Positions 17,553 to 26,243 of a stretch of DNA of 64,000 nt are shown in pieces; the first letter of the stretch is position 1; the number at the start of each line of letters is the position of its first letter. A program made the position numbers and the translations under genes. A model generated the notes under the pieces. That model saw only the letters and a list, made by a program, of their open reading frames with translations. It ran no database searches and was not told the origin of the DNA. Source of the stretch: Streptomyces capitiformicae (GTDB taxonomy: Bacteria > Actinomycetota > Actinomycetes > Streptomycetales > Streptomycetaceae). The stretch lies in contig NZ_CP022161.1 of assembly GCF_002214185.1 (NCBI RefSeq), forward strand, positions 8,687,486 through 8,751,485, written 5' to 3'.

Positions 17553-19832
17553 ATGCCAAACAAGCGCTCGGGTGGTGGCCTGTCCCCCACACAGCAGGCC
17601 GCCAAGTTCCTAGGTGTCAGCGTCCTCGCCGGTGCCGTCATGGCGGGCATCGCGCTGCCAGCGGTCGGCGCCCTGGGGCTGGCGGCCAAGGGTTCGGTCG
17701 AGGGGTTCGACGAGCTCCCGGCCAACCTCAAGCAGCCTCCGCTGAGCCAGCGCACCACGATCCTGGACAGCCAGGGCGACCAGATCGCCACTGTCTACTC
17801 GCGCGACCGTACGGTGGTCGATCTCAAGGAGATCTCGCCGTACATGCAGCAGGCGATCATCGCCATCGAGGACGCCCGCTTCTACCAGCACGGCGCGATC
17901 GACCTGAAGGGTGTGCTCCGCGCGCTCAACCGGAACGCGCAGAGCGGCGGTGTCACACAGGGCGCCTCCACGCTGACGCAGCAGCTGGTGAAGAACGTCG
18001 CGGTGGAGGAGGCCGGTGACGACCCGACGCTGGTCGCCCAGGCCACCCAGCAGACCCTCGGCCGCAAGATCCAGGAGCTGAGGCACGCGATCCAGCTGGA
18101 AGAGGAGCTCGGCAAGAAGAAGATCCTCGAGAACTACCTGAACATCACCTTCTTCGGCCAGCAGTCCTACGGCGTCGAGGCCGCCTCCCGCCGCTACTTC
18201 TCCAAGTCCGCCAAGGACCTGAAGTTGGGGGAGGCCGCGCTGCTCGCCGGCATCGTGCAGTCGCCGAGCCGGTACGACCCGGTGAACGACCCGCAGGAGG
18301 CCACCAAGCGCCGCAATGTCGTGCTGCAGCGCATGGCGGACGTCGGCGACATCTCGCAGGCGGAGGCCGACAAGACCAAGAAGGCACCGCTCGGCCTGGA
18401 CATCAGCAAGCCCAAGAACGGCTGCATCACGGCCGTCAAGAACGGGGGCTTCTTCTGTGCCTACGTCCGCGAGGTCTTCCTGAACGACCCGGTCTTCGGC
18501 AAGACGAAGGAGGACCGGGCCAAGATCTGGAACCAGGGCGGCCTGACGATCCAGACGACGATGGACCCGAAGGCCCAGAAGTCGGTCCAGGCTTCCATCA
18601 AGGACCACGTCAACCAGAAGGACGAGGTGGCCACGGCCGCCACCATCGTGGAGCCCGGCACCGGCAAGATCCTCGCGATGGGCCAGTCCCGGCCGTACGG
18701 CATGGACGTCAAGCAGAACGAGACGACGATCAATCTCTCGGTCGACGAGTCCATGGGCGGCGGCGCCGGCTACCAGCCCGGTTCGACGTTCAAGCCGATC
18801 GTCGCCGCGGCCGCCCTGGAGGGCGGCATGCCCGCGACGAAGTCGTACTCCGCGCCGTACGAGATGGAGTACCCGAGCCCGATCTCGGTCTGCGGCGGCA
18901 AGAACTGGGTGAACACCGACGGCACGAAGCTCACCAACGAGAACGAGTCCGAGGTCGGGCCGTACTCGATGAAGCGGGCCACCGCGCTCTCGGTCAACAC
19001 CTACTTCGTGCAGATGATCGCGGACATCGGCATCTGCCCGGTGACGGAGATGGCCGGGAAGATGGGCGTCGAGCGGGCCGACGGCGACAAGATCGGCCAG
19101 AACCCGTCGATCGCGCTGGGCACCCAGGAGATGTCCCCGCTGACCATGGCGAACGCGTACGCGACCTTCGCCGCACGCGGTATGTACTGCACACCGATCG
19201 CCATCGAGTCGATCACCCAGCGGGTCGGTGAGCAGTCGAAGTCGCTGGAGGTCCCGAAGTCGACCTGCTCGCGCGCGATGTCCGAGAACACCGCCGACAC
19301 CATCAACACCCTCCTCAGTGGCGTGGTCGAGGACGGTACGGGTACGCAGGCCGGTCTCCAGGACGGCCGCGACAACGCCGGTAAGACCGGTACGACGGAC
19401 TTCCGGTACGCGGCCTGGTTCGTGGGCTACACCCCGAACATGGCCGGCGCCGTCTGGGTCGGCGACCCCGCGCACGAGCGCCGCATGGTGAACGTCACGA
19501 TCGGCGGCCGCACCTACCCCAAGGTCTTCGGTGGTGAGGTCCCCGGCCCGATCTGGCGCGACATGATGTCCGGCGCGCTGGAGGGCGAGCCCGCCCCCGA
19601 CTTCAACCTCGTCTACATCCCCGAAGAGCGGCCGGACCGCGGTCGCGGGGACGACAACGACAACGACAACGGTCGCGGCAACGACAACCGCAACGGTGAC
19701 GACGAGGGCGGCCTGATCGGCGGCATCGACGGCGGCACCTTCCCGACCCCGGAGTTCACGATCCCCGAGGGCTTCATCCAGGGACAGGGCAACGGCGGGA
19801 ACAACGGGAACGGCAACGGGGGCTTCGGGTGA
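17553..19832 (+). CDS. Bifunctional class A penicillin-binding protein
   Basis: A 759-residue peptidoglycan glycosyltransferase/transpeptidase anchored by one N-terminal transmembrane helix (about residues 20-48). The GT51 domain shows EDARFYQHGAID and GASTLTQQLVKN. The transpeptidase has the nucleophile in GSTFKPI (S411), SVN at S480 and KTGTT at K611. After about residue 695 the protein becomes a hydrophilic tail of Asp/Asn/Arg/Gly repeats (DDNDNDNGRGNDN and GNGGNNGNGNGG), typical of Streptomyces PBPs exposed at the wall. ATG at 17553. Confidence 0.94.
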   Translation: MPNKRSGGGLSPTQQAAKFLGVSVLAGAVMAGIALPAVGALGLAAKGSVEGFDELPANLKQPPLSQRTTILDSQGDQIATVYSRDRTVVDLKEISPYMQQAIIAIEDARFYQHGAIDLKGVLRALNRNAQSGGVTQGASTLTQQLVKNVAVEEAGDDPTLVAQATQQTLGRKIQELRHAIQLEEELGKKKILENYLNITFFGQQSYGVEAASRRYFSKSAKDLKLGEAALLAGIVQSPSRYDPVNDPQEATKRRNVVLQRMADVGDISQAEADKTKKAPLGLDISKPKNGCITAVKNGGFFCAYVREVFLNDPVFGKTKEDRAKIWNQGGLTIQTTMDPKAQKSVQASIKDHVNQKDEVATAATIVEPGTGKILAMGQSRPYGMDVKQNETTINLSVDESMGGGAGYQPGSTFKPIVAAAALEGGMPATKSYSAPYEMEYPSPISVCGGKNWVNTDGTKLTNENESEVGPYSMKRATALSVNTYFVQMIADIGICPVTEMAGKMGVERADGDKIGQNPSIALGTQEMSPLTMANAYATFAARGMYCTPIAIESITQRVGEQSKSLEVPKSTCSRAMSENTADTINTLLSGVVEDGTGTQAGLQDGRDNAGKTGTTDFRYAAWFVGYTPNMAGAVWVGDPAHERRMVNVTIGGRTYPKVFGGEVPGPIWRDMMSGALEGEPAPDFNLVYIPEERPDRGRGDDNDNDNGRGNDNRNGDDEGGLIGGIDGGTFPTPEFTIPEGFIQGQGNGGNNGNGNGGFG

Positions 19833-19858
19833 CGGGAGACCCGCTGAGTCCCTGAGCG

Positions 19859-19910
19859 CATACGGCGGTGGGGCGCCCCTCTGTGACGAGGGGCGCCCCA
19901 CCGCCGTATG
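19859..19910. terminator. Bidirectional terminator between the PBP gene and yqeY
   Basis: Perfect 22-base arms (19859-19880 and 19889-19910) around an eight-base loop. It lies 26 bases past the PBP stop and 17 bases before the convergent YqeY stop, so it can serve both genes. Confidence 0.9.
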
Positions 19911-19927
19911 TACGGGAAGGCTGCTGC

Positions 19928-20395
19928 TCAGCCGCCCGCGAGCTGCTGCTTGACGACGGCGGCGACGCGGCCGCCCTCGGCCAGCCCGGCCACCTTCGGG
20001 TTGACGATCTTCATGACCTGGCCCATCGCGCGCGGACCCTCGGCGCCGGCGGCCTTGGCCTCCTCGACGGCCTGGACGACGATCCGCGTCAGCTCCTCGT
20101 CGGACAGCTGCTTGGGCAGGTACTCGGCGAGGACCTCGCCCTCCGCCTTCTCCCGCTCGGCCGACTCGGTACGACCACCCTGCGCGAAGGCGTCCGCGGC
20201 CTCGCGGCGCTTCTTCGCCTCCTTGGTGATCACCTTGAGGACCTCGTCGTCGGAGAGCTCACGCTTCTCCTTGCCCGCGACCTCCTCCTTGGTGATCGCG
20301 GCGAGCGTCAGCCGGAGCGTCGAGGAGCGGAGCTCGTCGCGCCCCCTGATCGCGGCGTTGAGGTCTTCGTGCAGCTTCGACTTGAGCGTGGTCAT
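19928..20395 (-). CDS. GatB/YqeY domain protein
   Basis: A 155-residue YqeY-family protein. The N-terminal helix MTTLKSKLHEDLNAAIRGRD and the C-terminal MGQVMKIVNPKVAGLAEGGR with VVKQQL are the family blocks. It resembles the tail domain of GatB and may bind tRNA, but no enzymatic role is established. ATG at 20395. The gene ends at the shared terminator. Confidence 0.92.
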   Translation of the reverse strand: MTTLKSKLHEDLNAAIRGRDELRSSTLRLTLAAITKEEVAGKEKRELSDDEVLKVITKEAKKRREAADAFAQGGRTESAEREKAEGEVLAEYLPKQLSDEELTRIVVQAVEEAKAAGAEGPRAMGQVMKIVNPKVAGLAEGGRVAAVVKQQLAGG

Positions 20396-20571
20396 GGGTC
20401 GATTGTCGCAGGTGTGCTGCGGGAAGCGCGCCTTGATTTCGCTGGTGTGTGCGGAGTGGAGGCGGGAACCGGAGTGGGTTGTCCACAGGGGGAGTTGACG
20501 ATCGCCGGTGGTCGGGCCGTGGTTGTCCACAGGCTGTACGGAGGCTCGGCGGGGTCTGACACGATGGACGC

Positions 20572-21501
20572 ATGCGAGCGCGATACGGAGTACCTCTGGG
20601 GATCGCGGCGGTCGGTGCCGCCGGTGTGGTGTACGCGGCGGGTATCGAGGCCCGCTCCTTCCGGCTGCGACGGGTGACGGTGCCGGTGCTGCCACCGGGC
20701 ATGCGGCCGCTGCGGATACTCCAGGTCTCCGACATCCACATGGTGAGCGGGCAGCGCAAGAAGCAGCGCTGGCTGCGCTCCCTGGCCGGGCTGCGCCCAG
20801 ACTTCGTGATCAACACCGGCGACAACCTGTCCGACCCCGAGGGCGTCCCGGAGGTACTGGACGCGCTGGGCCCACTGATGGAGTTCCCGGGGGCGTACGT
20901 CTTCGGTTCGAACGACTACTACGGGCCCAAGCTGCGCAACCCGGCCCGTTACCTCCTGGAGAAGGTCCAGGGCCGCCACGGCCTGAACGGCAACAAGCCC
21001 GTGGTCGGCGCGATCCACAACCCCTGGGAGGACCTGCGCGACGGCTTCGACGGGGCGGGCTGGCTCAACCTCACGAACACCCGAGGCACGCTGAAGGTCG
21101 AGGGCATGTCGGTGGAGCTCACCGGCCTCGACGACCCGCACATCAAGCGGGACCGCTACGCCCAGGTCGCCGGCGGCCCCTCGGAGTCGGCCGACCTCTC
21201 CCTGGGCGTCGTCCACGCCCCCTACCTCCGCTCCCTCGACGCCTTCACCGCCGACGGCTACCCCCTGATCCTGGCCGGCCACACCCACGGCGGCCAGCTC
21301 TGCATCCCCTTCTACGGCGCCCTCGTCACCAACTGCGACCTCGACACGGACCGCGTGAAGGGCCTCTCCACCCACACAGCGGCGGGCCACACCGCGTACA
21401 TGCACGTATCGGCGGGCTGCGGCACCAACCGCTACACGCCGGTACGGTTCGCCTGCCCCCCGGAGGCTTCGCTGCTGACGTTGGTGGAGCGGGGGGCGTA
21501 A
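20572..21501 (+). CDS. Membrane-anchored metallophosphoesterase
   Basis: A 309-residue calcineurin-like phosphoesterase. An N-terminal hydrophobic helix (about residues 5-25) precedes the metal motifs VSDIHM, NTGDNLSD, GSNDYYG, VVHAPY and AGHTHGGQL, which bind two metal ions. In the family such proteins hydrolyse phosphate esters or diphosphates, often of lipids; the substrate is unknown. ATG at 20572. It is divergent from yqeY across a 176-base gap. Confidence 0.9.
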   Translation: MRARYGVPLGIAAVGAAGVVYAAGIEARSFRLRRVTVPVLPPGMRPLRILQVSDIHMVSGQRKKQRWLRSLAGLRPDFVINTGDNLSDPEGVPEVLDALGPLMEFPGAYVFGSNDYYGPKLRNPARYLLEKVQGRHGLNGNKPVVGAIHNPWEDLRDGFDGAGWLNLTNTRGTLKVEGMSVELTGLDDPHIKRDRYAQVAGGPSESADLSLGVVHAPYLRSLDAFTADGYPLILAGHTHGGQLCIPFYGALVTNCDLDTDRVKGLSTHTAAGHTAYMHVSAGCGTNRYTPVRFACPPEASLLTLVERGA

Positions 21502-21566
21502 GGGGGACCACCCATACGGATCACCCCGAAAGGCCCGTTTCGTCGGGGCGGCCTAGCGTGAAGCGC

Positions 21567-22358
21567 ATGACCGCACCGATACCCAGGGACATCCCCGAGC
21601 TGCCGGCGATCTCGAGCATCCCCACGCTGGTGCCATCCGTCGTGCCCGCGGCGGCAGTGGTGGCACCGGCACCACGCCGGCCGACGGCGGCCTTCCGCGC
21701 CCTGGTGGCGCTGGCGGCGGCAGCGGCCGTAGTGATCGAGATGGTGGTGGGCAGCCCCGTACGGGCCATGGCCCACTTCTCGGTCCAGAGCACGGCCCTG
21801 GTGGCGCTGGTCTTCGCGACCTCGTCCCGCCGCGCATGGTCGGCCCGCCGCCCGCTGCCGTTCCTGGTGACGAGCGGCGTGGTGCTCTACGCGATGACCA
21901 CGGCCCTGGCGTACCACCTGATCCTGGTGCCGGCCCCGCCGCCCACGGGCTGGCAGGCCCTGACCAATCTCGCCTTCCACACGGCGATCCCCCTGGCGGT
22001 GGTGGCGGACTGGCTCCTCCTGACCCGCCCGTCCCCGCCCCGCCTGAGCCAGTCCGTGGCCTGGCTGCTCTATCCGATGGCGTACCTGGCATTCACCCTC
22101 GGCCGCGCCGCCGTCCTCACCCCCGACTGGCCGGACCCGTACCTGTACCCGTTCCTGGACGCCGCCCGCCACGGCTACAAGGGCGCCCTCGCCAACGCCC
22201 TCCTCCTGGGCCTCGCCATCTACGCCCTCGGCCTCCTCCTCATCGCCGCCGACCACCTCCGCCCCGACCCCGTACACCCCCGCCGGGGCCACTCCAGCCG
22301 CCACGACCGCCGCCCCGAAAACCGGATTTCGCCTCCAGCCACCAGTGGGCTAAAGTAA
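21567..22358 (+). CDS. Pr6Pr-family integral membrane protein
   Basis: A 263-residue protein with about six transmembrane helices. The arrangement AYHLILVPAPPPTGWQAL, then NLAFHTAIPLAVVADWLL, then WLLYPMAYLAFTLGR is typical of Pr6Pr proteins related to the FAR-17a/AIG1 hydrolase fold, with conserved Thr and His in the membrane. Its activity in bacteria is unknown. ATG 21567 leaves a Pro/Ala-rich 40-residue N-terminus before the first helix. The frame continues upstream through the phosphoesterase gene, but that part is antisense-free shadow. Confidence 0.8.
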   Translation: MTAPIPRDIPELPAISSIPTLVPSVVPAAAVVAPAPRRPTAAFRALVALAAAAAVVIEMVVGSPVRAMAHFSVQSTALVALVFATSSRRAWSARRPLPFLVTSGVVLYAMTTALAYHLILVPAPPPTGWQALTNLAFHTAIPLAVVADWLLLTRPSPPRLSQSVAWLLYPMAYLAFTLGRAAVLTPDWPDPYLYPFLDAARHGYKGALANALLLGLAIYALGLLLIAADHLRPDPVHPRRGHSSRHDRRPENRISPPATSGLK

Positions 22359-22387
22359 ACGACGTCGCCGCGACAAGCAGCGACAAT

Positions 22388-22461
22388 CGGGGTGTAGCGC
22401 AGCTTGGCAGCGCGCTTCGTTCGGGACGAAGAGGTCGTGGGTTCAAATCCCGCCACCCCGA
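22388..22461 (+). tRNA. tRNA-Pro (anticodon CGG)
   Basis: A 74-base cloverleaf. The acceptor arms CGGGGTG (22388-22394) and CACCCCG (22454-22460) are followed by discriminator A. The anticodon arm CTTCG/CGAAG encloses TTCGGGA, giving CGG. The T arm contains GTTCAAATC. There is no encoded CCA. It decodes CCG proline codons and marks the boundary between the conserved block on the left and accessory DNA on the right. Confidence 0.95.
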
Positions 22462-22475
22462 CAGTGAAGTACCAG

Positions 22476-22514
22476 GTCAGGGGCCTGATCCAGCTAGTGG
22501 ATCAGGCCCCTGAC
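22476..22514. terminator. Terminator after tRNA-Pro
   Basis: Perfect 17-base arms, 22476-22492 and 22498-22514, around the loop GCTAG, followed by GGGTTTCTG. It begins 15 bases after the tRNA. Confidence 0.85.
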
Positions 22515-23210
22515 GGGTTTCTGGAGATCGTTTGGGAGAAATCTGGGAGAAGATCTTGGCCGGGCTCTCCCAGGGGGTGACTGGTGCGGCCGTCTGAAGT
22601 GCGGCGGCTGAGGGCACTCGGACCTGCGTGTTCGCGAATCCAGCCCTGTAGTCGGCCGGGGACACCATGCCCGCCCGCCTCAACCGCCCTTAGGCAGGGT
22701 CACTCTCTACCTGCTGATCATCGGGGTGATGGTGCTCATCGCCGATCTTGTCCTCCTCAGAACGCGGATGGGGCGCGGCCGCAGGCCCCGCGTCCGGTAG
22801 AGCGGCCCGGCCGGCCACCCGACCTGCCCTTCTGCGTGGGTATCACCGCCGTCTCCCGGCGCCGCACCCGTCATCGCTCGCATGCCACTTGCCTGAGCGA
22901 CGTCGGGCAATCGCCGTTAGCGTGAAGGAAGGGGCACGGCAGGCTGCCTGTTGCGTCGGAAAGTGGTGACCGAAGATGACGGATACCGGACTGCCGAACC
23001 GGACCGAGACCCCTCGCGCGGGATCATTGGGCGAGCGCGGCGGGAACAGGGCAGGGGTGCCGCAACGGCGATGGTGTTCTTCACCGTCGAGCGGCTGTGC
23101 TCGTCGGCGATCCGGTTCTGCACGGTGCGGTCGACGACGCATTGGTGGTTCTGGATCACTTTCAGTGCCGGAGCCACGGAGGGTCACCACAACCGCGATC
23201 ATGAACGGCC
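22515..23210. other. Gene-free stretch between tRNA-Pro and an IS fragment
   Basis: About 700 bases without a supportable gene. TGGGAGAA occurs twice close together (about 22532-22551). A short frame near 22699-22800 would encode a hydrophobic segment (TLYLLIIGVMVLIADLVLL) but has no start. Third-position bias is lost through most of the stretch. Being directly 3' of a tRNA gene, it could be the scar of an integrated element, though I find no duplicated tRNA end. Confidence 0.4.
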
Positions 23211-23610
23211 GTGGGTGATGTGTTCCTCCAGGACCTGTGGTTCCACCAGGTCGACGGCGTAGTGATCGAAAACGCAGTGGTAGACGGCGAGTTGGGCATC
23301 GTGCGGGCTCGCGCATCGGAGGAGCGGGCCGCATGTCCCGACTGCGGGACGGTGTCGGGCCGGGTGCACAGCCGATACGTGTGCCGCCTTGCCGATACTG
23401 CAGTCGCCGGGCGTCCCGTGGTGATCGAGTTACAGGTGCGGCGGTTCCGCTGCCGTGACCGCGCCTGCCGGAAGGTGAGTTCGTCGATCAGGTCGACGGA
23501 CTCACCTTCCGGCACGGGCGGCGAAGCACCGGGCTGCAGACGGTGCTGCAACAGGTAGGGGTGATGCTGGCGGGCTGGGCCGGCGCCCGCCTGGCGGACA
23601 CGCTCGCGGT
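23211..23610 (+). pseudogene. ISL3-family transposase fragment (frameshifted, truncated)
   Basis: The N-terminal part of an ISL3-type transposase is recognisable. The zinc-finger-like segment AACPDCGTVSGRVHSRYVCR and VIELQVRRFRCRDRACRK lie in the frame starting GTG 23211. The match continues in the next frame from about 23477 as EFVDQVDGLTFRHGRR and GVMLAGWAGARLADTLAV, so a one-base frameshift lies near 23475. After about 23610 the homology stops, leaving less than a third of a normal transposase. The remnant is inactive; terminal inverted repeats were not found. Confidence 0.75.
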
Positions 23611-23960
23611 CCGGGCGAGTCGTCCATCTGCTCGGCAAGCCGAGATTGAAGTGCAGGTAGGCGCGTGCAGCCGGGCGAGCGCCTCCAGTGGCGTGGTGTC
23701 CAGGTCGGGGCGCTCACGTGCCGGTCCTCCACGATCCGCGCAACGGCATCCGCCTGCTTCGCCCTGCGCTGGGCCATGTCATCCCTTCGCGGCCGGTCCT
23801 GACGCGAAACACAGGTCCGCAGGCCCGCGAGGCCCGCACAAATCTCAGCCCTGAGACAACACACCGCGACGCCCCACCACATAGCCCCCTCCTCCGGGAC
23901 CGAAGCGGCTGTCAGGTGCACGGAGAGCCAGGACAAGGAGGAGACGATCCGCGTCGCGCC
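23611..23960. other. Gene-free stretch with a degenerate minus-strand fragment
   Basis: No intact gene. On the minus strand a frame near 23780-23660 reads MAQRRAKQADAVARIVEDRH then TWTPLEALARLHA before breaking up, which looks like the N-terminus of a lost gene. The rest shows no coding bias. It separates the IS fragment from the end of the aromatic operon. Confidence 0.4.
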
Positions 23961-24809
23961 TCACGCGCCGAGGTTGTCGAACAGGACCATCCCGGCCGCC
24001 GTGTTGGACGCGGGGACGTGGTAGGCGTCGTGCACGCGGCGGATCCGTGGCCCGAGGGCGCCGCGCATGATCAGCCACATGATGAGCTCGATGCCCTCGG
24101 AGCCGGCCTCGCGGATGTAGTCCTCGCGGGTCAGCGCGGCCAGCTTCTCCGGGTCGTGCTCGATGGCGTCGAGGTACATCCGGTCGAAGTCCTGGTTGAT
24201 CAGTCCGGCGCGGGCGCCCGCGAGCTGGTGGGACATGCCGCCGGTACCGAAGACGGCGACCTTGAGGTCCTCGGGGAAGGACCGGATCGCTGCGCCGAGG
24301 GCCTTCCCGAGGGCCAGGCAGCGTGCGGCTGTGGGCTGGGGGTACTGGATGACGTTGACCAGCAGGGGTACCACAGCGCACGGCCAGCTCTCCCCGGGGT
24401 CGGGGCAGTACACCGAGAGCGGCACGGTCAGGCCGTGGTCGACGGCGAGTTCCTGGAACACCGTGATGTCGAAGGAGGAGTCGACCAGGCTTTCGACGAG
24501 GTGGTCGGAGAACTCCGGGGCGCCGACGACGGTGGGGACGGGGCGGCTGCCCCATCCTTCGTCCGCCACCTCGTACGAGGCCGCCGCACCGATCGCGAAG
24601 GTCGGTGTGACGGACATGTCGACGGCGTTGGCGTGGTCGTTGTAAACGACCACCGCCACGTCCGGAGTGTGCCGGGCCATCCACTCCCGGGCCGGCGCGT
24701 ACCCGTCGAACAGTGGTTTCCAGTACGGGTCCTCGGTCTTCTGGCGGTCCATCGCCGCGCCGATCGACGGTACGTGCGAGGTGGCCAGACCCCATATCAC
24801 CTCAGCCAA
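23961..24809 (-). CDS. LigB-type extradiol ring-cleavage dioxygenase, catalytic subunit
   Basis: A 282-residue class III extradiol dioxygenase subunit (PF02900). The early TSHVPSIG supplies the first His ligand and VVVYNDHANA the second; GTGGMSHQLAG holds the acid/base His, and the Fe-ligand Glu is expected nearby. It opens a catechol-type ring next to the diol using Fe(II) and O2. Paired with a LigA-like subunit, it belongs to the protocatechuate 4,5-/gallate dioxygenase group. The likely start is TTG 24809, eight bases after GGAGG; GTG 24800 is an alternative. The start overlaps the ligA-like stop. It is the last gene of the nine-gene operon. Confidence 0.87.
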   Translation of the reverse strand: MAEVIWGLATSHVPSIGAAMDRQKTEDPYWKPLFDGYAPAREWMARHTPDVAVVVYNDHANAVDMSVTPTFAIGAAASYEVADEGWGSRPVPTVVGAPEFSDHLVESLVDSSFDITVFQELAVDHGLTVPLSVYCPDPGESWPCAVVPLLVNVIQYPQPTAARCLALGKALGAAIRSFPEDLKVAVFGTGGMSHQLAGARAGLINQDFDRMYLDAIEHDPEKLAALTREDYIREAGSEGIELIMWLIMRGALGPRIRRVHDAYHVPASNTAAGMVLFDNLGA

Positions 24810-25158
24810 AGCTCCGCCCTCCCGCTTTCAGCGCCTGAGTGAACTCCTCGGTGGTCATGCCGGTGAACACGCCGCCGAGGTACTGCATGGACTTCTGGTC
24901 CAGGACCGCGAGTTTGAAGACGTAGAAGATGGAGCCGCCGAGCTCCAGCATCCGTGTCCAGTCCCGGTTCAGGACCGCCTTCCGCTGCTCGGCCGTGAGT
25001 CCGTACGCCTCGCAGTACGCGTCCTCGTCCGCGCTGAACCTCGCCCGGTTGTCGGCGTCCTTCAACGACCCGCAGAGCCGGTTCAGGGCCCGGCCCCGAC
25101 GGTTGTCGGCGATGTCGAAGACGTAGGTGCCCGAAACCCGGGGTGTGCTGGTGGACAT
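24802..25158 (-). CDS. LigA-type extradiol dioxygenase small subunit
   Basis: A 118-residue helical protein matching the LigA fold (PF07746): DIADNRRGRALNRLCGSLKD at the N-terminus, then AYCEAYGLTAEQRKAVLNRDW and GGSIFYVFKLAVLD. In Sphingobium LigAB the small subunit caps the active site of LigB. The ATG at 25158 is preceded by a purine-rich GGAGGGAGAGGAAG. It is separated from the SDR gene by 46 bases and overlaps the ligB-like gene. Confidence 0.87.
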   Translation of the reverse strand: MSTSTPRVSGTYVFDIADNRRGRALNRLCGSLKDADNRARFSADEDAYCEAYGLTAEQRKAVLNRDWTRMLELGGSIFYVFKLAVLDQKSMQYLGGVFTGMTTEEFTQALKAGGRSFG

Positions 25159-25204
25159 GGCTCTTCCTCTCCCTCCTCTTCTTCTGCTGCCGTGCCACGG
25201 CCGG

Positions 25205-25939
25205 TCAGTGGAGCAGACCGCCGCCGTCGCAGACGAGCGTCTGGCCGGTGACCATGGCCGCGTCCGGCGAGGCCAGATACGAGACGAGCCCTGCGAAGTG
25301 ATCGGGGGTGACGTACTCGTGGATCGCCTGCTGCCGCATGGTCGCGGCGAAGGCCTCGTCGCCGGAGTGGGCCCGGGTGCCGGGGGTGGCGACCTGGGCG
25401 GGGGCCACCGCGTTGACGGTGATCCGGTGCTCGCCCAGCTCGCGCGCCATCACCCGGGTCATGCCGATCAGCGCGCCTTTGCTGGCGACGTAGGCGAGTT
25501 GGCCCGGTGAGCCGGTGAAGAAGGTGCGGGAGGCGACGTTGATCACCCGTCCGCGGTGTGCGCTCTTGACCAGCCACGGTACGCACGCCTGCACCATGAG
25601 CAGGGGGCCGACGGCGTTGACGTCGAAGAAGCGGTGCAGCTCCTGCGGGGTGGTCTCCAGCAGACTGTTCCGGCCGGACAGCAGGCCCGCGTTGTTGACC
25701 AGGACGTCAACGCCGCCGTGGGTCTCCGCGATCTCCTCGACGGTGCGGCGCGTGGCGTCCGGGTCGCTGACGTCGCAACGCCAGGCTCGTACGCCGGCGA
25801 TGTCCGCCTCGTCGTCCGGTTCGGTGATGTCCAGGGCGGCGACGGTGAATCCGTCGGCGCTCAGTCGGCGGACGATGGCCCCGCCGAGTCCGCCCGCCGC
25901 TCCCGTGACCACCGCGACACGCGGGCCCCGCGTGGTCAC
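25205..25939 (-). CDS. Short-chain dehydrogenase/reductase in the aromatic operon
   Basis: A 244-residue classical SDR. The NAD(P) motif is VTGAAGGLGGAIV, an Asp follows in VAALDITEPDDE (favouring NAD), then VNNAG, the catalytic Ser in NVASRTFF and the YVASK Tyr/Lys. It presumably oxidises or reduces an operon intermediate, for example a cis-dihydrodiol or side-chain alcohol; it is not a LigC-type (Gfo/Idh) semialdehyde dehydrogenase. GTG at 25939 overlaps the upstream isomerase stop (GTGA). The long frame extending to 26089 is not used. Confidence 0.85.
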   Translation of the reverse strand: MTTRGPRVAVVTGAAGGLGGAIVRRLSADGFTVAALDITEPDDEADIAGVRAWRCDVSDPDATRRTVEEIAETHGGVDVLVNNAGLLSGRNSLLETTPQELHRFFDVNAVGPLLMVQACVPWLVKSAHRGRVINVASRTFFTGSPGQLAYVASKGALIGMTRVMARELGEHRITVNAVAPAQVATPGTRAHSGDEAFAATMRQQAIHEYVTPDHFAGLVSYLASPDAAMVTGQTLVCDGGGLLH

Positions 25940-26217
25940 GGTGCCTTCTCCTGCGGGTGGGTGGCCAGGGCCTCGACGGTGATGTCCATCCACTTCCACA
26001 TCGGCAGCGACACCAGGGCGTCGTGCAGTTCCGCCGGGTCGGCCGCCTCGTACAGACCGATGGTCGCGTTGCGGCCCGGCACCCGCCACAGCCGTTTGAG
26101 GATGCCGGCCTCGCGGAGTTCCTGCGCCCGTGCGCGCTCGCCCTTGCGCAGGTTCTCGCGGACGTCGTCAGGGGTGTCGGGTGGCAGGGTGTTCTCGGTG
26201 CGGACGAGGAATTCCAT
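25936..26217 (-). CDS. Muconolactone isomerase (CatC)-like protein
   Basis: A 93-residue protein with the CatC ferredoxin-like fold pattern: MEFLVRTENTLPPDTPDD, ERARAQELREAGILKRLWRVPGR, GLYEAADPAELHDALVSLP, MWKWMDITVEALATHP. CatC shifts a double bond in muconolactone in the ortho-cleavage pathway, but no catA or catB is present here. In an operon with an extradiol dioxygenase, a proton shift on the ring-cleavage product is a plausible role. AGGAGG lies upstream of the ATG. Confidence 0.85.
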   Translation of the reverse strand: MEFLVRTENTLPPDTPDDVRENLRKGERARAQELREAGILKRLWRVPGRNATIGLYEAADPAELHDALVSLPMWKWMDITVEALATHPQEKAP

Positions 26218-26243
26218 GTGGTGTCCTCCTGTCTTTCAGGGCT

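Noticed and set aside
22977..23219. ORF of 80 codons before the ISL3 fragment
   Set aside because: Arg/Ser-rich, poor codon bias and no match; probably chance within the scar region.
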